DNA from: CAYLKS01 sp964384205 [NCBI: uncultured bacterium]
GTDB lineage: Bacteria; JAGOEH01
Assembly (NCBI GenBank): GCA_964384205.1
Contig: CAYLKS010000061.1
Span: forward strand, 2,229-17,839
Length of the DNA: 15,611 bases
Reading direction: 5' to 3'
Both the position numbers and the translations under genes were made by a program. Positions 14,588 to 15,611 of this stretch are shown here, piece after piece (within the stretch, counting starts at the first letter, position 1; every line of letters begins with the position of its first letter). Under the pieces are notes generated by a model. The model saw nothing but the letters and a program-made list of their open reading frames with translations. It was not told where the DNA came from and made no database searches.

Positions 14588-15611
14588 TTATTATTTTCCT
14601 TTTTAATAAACGTTCTGGAATATCATTAATAAACCTTGATGGATGAGAACGTTTCATTTTATTATTTTTAAACCTGAACTGAGGATGAGTTAATACAAGA
14701 TGTTTCTTTGCTCGCGTAATTGCTACATAACACAATCTCCGTTCCTCTTCTAATTTATCTTCTTCCAAAGATTTTTTATGTGGAAAAATTTCTTCTTCCA
14801 TTCCCACCAAAAAAACAAAAGGGAACTCCATTCCTTTGGAACTATGTATTGTTAATAATTTTACACTATTTTTTTCATCAGTTTTGGTTTTATTTCCAAT
14901 ATTATCAATGGATAATGAAATATTATCTATAAAATTTTCTAACTTTTTACCAGGATTATCATACTGGAAACGAGCCAGAGAATTAATAAATTCTTCTACA
15001 TTTTCCCATTTAGAATTAACAATTTCTGTCTTTCTATAAATAACTTCTAATTCATGATGATATTTTATATCAGATAATAACTTCTTCAAGACTTCTGCAT
15101 AATTATTAGCATTTAAAAGATTATCACGATATTTTAATATCAGTTGTATAAAATAATTCAAATTATTTCTTGTTTTTGGATCTAAATTAAGCATGTTTAA
15201 ATTATTTTGTAATAATCTAAAAATGGAAATATTATATTCATGACTAATATTTATAAGCTTTATTATTGTCTTTTCTCCAATACCTCTTTTAGGGCAATTT
15301 ATAATACGTAATAGATTTACATCATCATCTGGGTTTATAATAACATTTAAGTAAGCAATAATATCTTTAATTTCTTTTCTATCAAAAAAATTTTGGCCTC
15401 CAAAAATTTGATAGGGGATTCTATTTTTTCTAAGAGCTATTTCAAAAAGCCTTGATTGAGAATTACTTCTATATAAAATAGCAAAATTTCCAAGCGGTAG
15501 CTTAAATTTTTGAGAAATTTCAATAATTTTGTTTACAACAAAATTCGCTTCATCATTTTCATCATATAAAATTAATTAATCTATTGCATAGCCTTTGCCC
15601 AGTTCGCTCCA
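14562..15611 (-). CDS. uvrD: UvrD/PcrA/Rep-type DNA helicase, C-terminal part, with an in-frame stop
   Basis: This is the C-terminal 349 codons of a superfamily 1 helicase that unwinds DNA in repair and replication restart; the N-terminal Walker A half lies outside the window. Reading from the right edge: WSELGKGYAID, an in-frame TAA, then LILYDENDEANFVV, motif IV AILYRSNSQSRLFE, IFGGQNFFDRKEIKDI, INCPKRGIGEKT, motif V IHSSKGMEFPFVFLVGMEE and motif VI LCYVAITRAKK. Homology runs unbroken through any Met at 15194, so a start there would give a meaningless fragment. The C-terminus stops soon after PSRFINDIPERLL and lacks the longer tail of PcrA, so the protein is a short UvrD/Rep-like version. 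The stop could be a nonsense mutation or a read error. The end overlaps mazG by 26 bases. Confidence 0.88.
15576..15578 (-). other. In-frame TAA interrupting the helicase reading frame
   Basis: The codon is TAA between GAT (Asp) and TTA (Leu). Helicase-like residues lie in the same frame on both sides, and the distance from the Trp at the edge to the FVV after it matches the family spacing as I remember it (25 residues from W to V), so no frameshift is needed. The aligned family residue is often Tyr, and TAT to TAA is a single-base change. Confidence 0.7.

Noticed and set aside
14562-15194. Helicase gene starting at the Met at 15192-15194
   Set aside because: Conserved helicase motifs continue upstream in the same frame as far as the window edge, so this Met is internal.
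1-15611. CRISPR arrays, tRNA or rRNA genes, insertion sequences
   Set aside because: No spaced direct repeats, no RNA gene signatures, no transposase and no terminal inverted repeats were seen.

Overview
The window is a very A+T-rich stretch (roughly a quarter G+C by eye) in which every convincing gene lies on the minus strand, so transcription runs from high to low coordinates. The proteins are rich in Lys, Ile and Asn. TAA, TGA and TAG all serve as ordinary stops, and several starts are TTG behind strong Shine-Dalgarno sites. Signal peptides, periplasmic domains and a complete Bat locus point to a bacterium with an extracytoplasmic compartment, most likely Gram-negative and probably anaerobic or fermentative (Bacteroidota/FCB-like, spirochaete-like or a candidate phylum). 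I cannot fix the phylum from this sequence alone.

Region 1 (15611-13465, housekeeping). The C-terminal half of a UvrD/PcrA/Rep-type DNA helicase enters from the right edge and carries one in-frame TAA. It overlaps mazG (house-cleaning NTP pyrophosphohydrolase). An HU DNA-binding protein gene follows, with its own consensus-like promoter and TTG start. A 14-bp-stem hairpin follows the HU stop codon.

Region 2 (13393-10382, peptide or protein maturation cassette). Four tightly packed genes encode a 132-residue protein with a Tat-like signal fused to a PqqD-like fold, a free 98-residue PqqD-like protein, and two radical SAM/SPASM enzymes. The layout resembles the scmD-scmE-scmF part of the cassette called SynChlorMet, recalled from memory. 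No precursor peptide gene is visible. The membrane-targeted PqqD-like protein is the most unusual element of the window.

Region 3 (10307-212, Bat/MoxR operon). Nine genes, overlapping or 4-16 bp apart, run: BatD-like protein, MoxR AAA+ ATPase, DUF58 protein, TPR/SurA-like chaperone lacking a PPIase domain, a second BatD-like membrane protein, BatA, BatB, BatC, BatD, BatE (ten products counting the first BatD-like gene). The expected picture is a cytoplasmic MoxR-DUF58 pair acting on a membrane complex built from two MIDAS-bearing von Willebrand A proteins, TPR proteins and beta-sandwich periplasmic domains, linked in other bacteria to envelope or oxidative stress tolerance. The last 211 bases (1-211) hold no gene that I can support.
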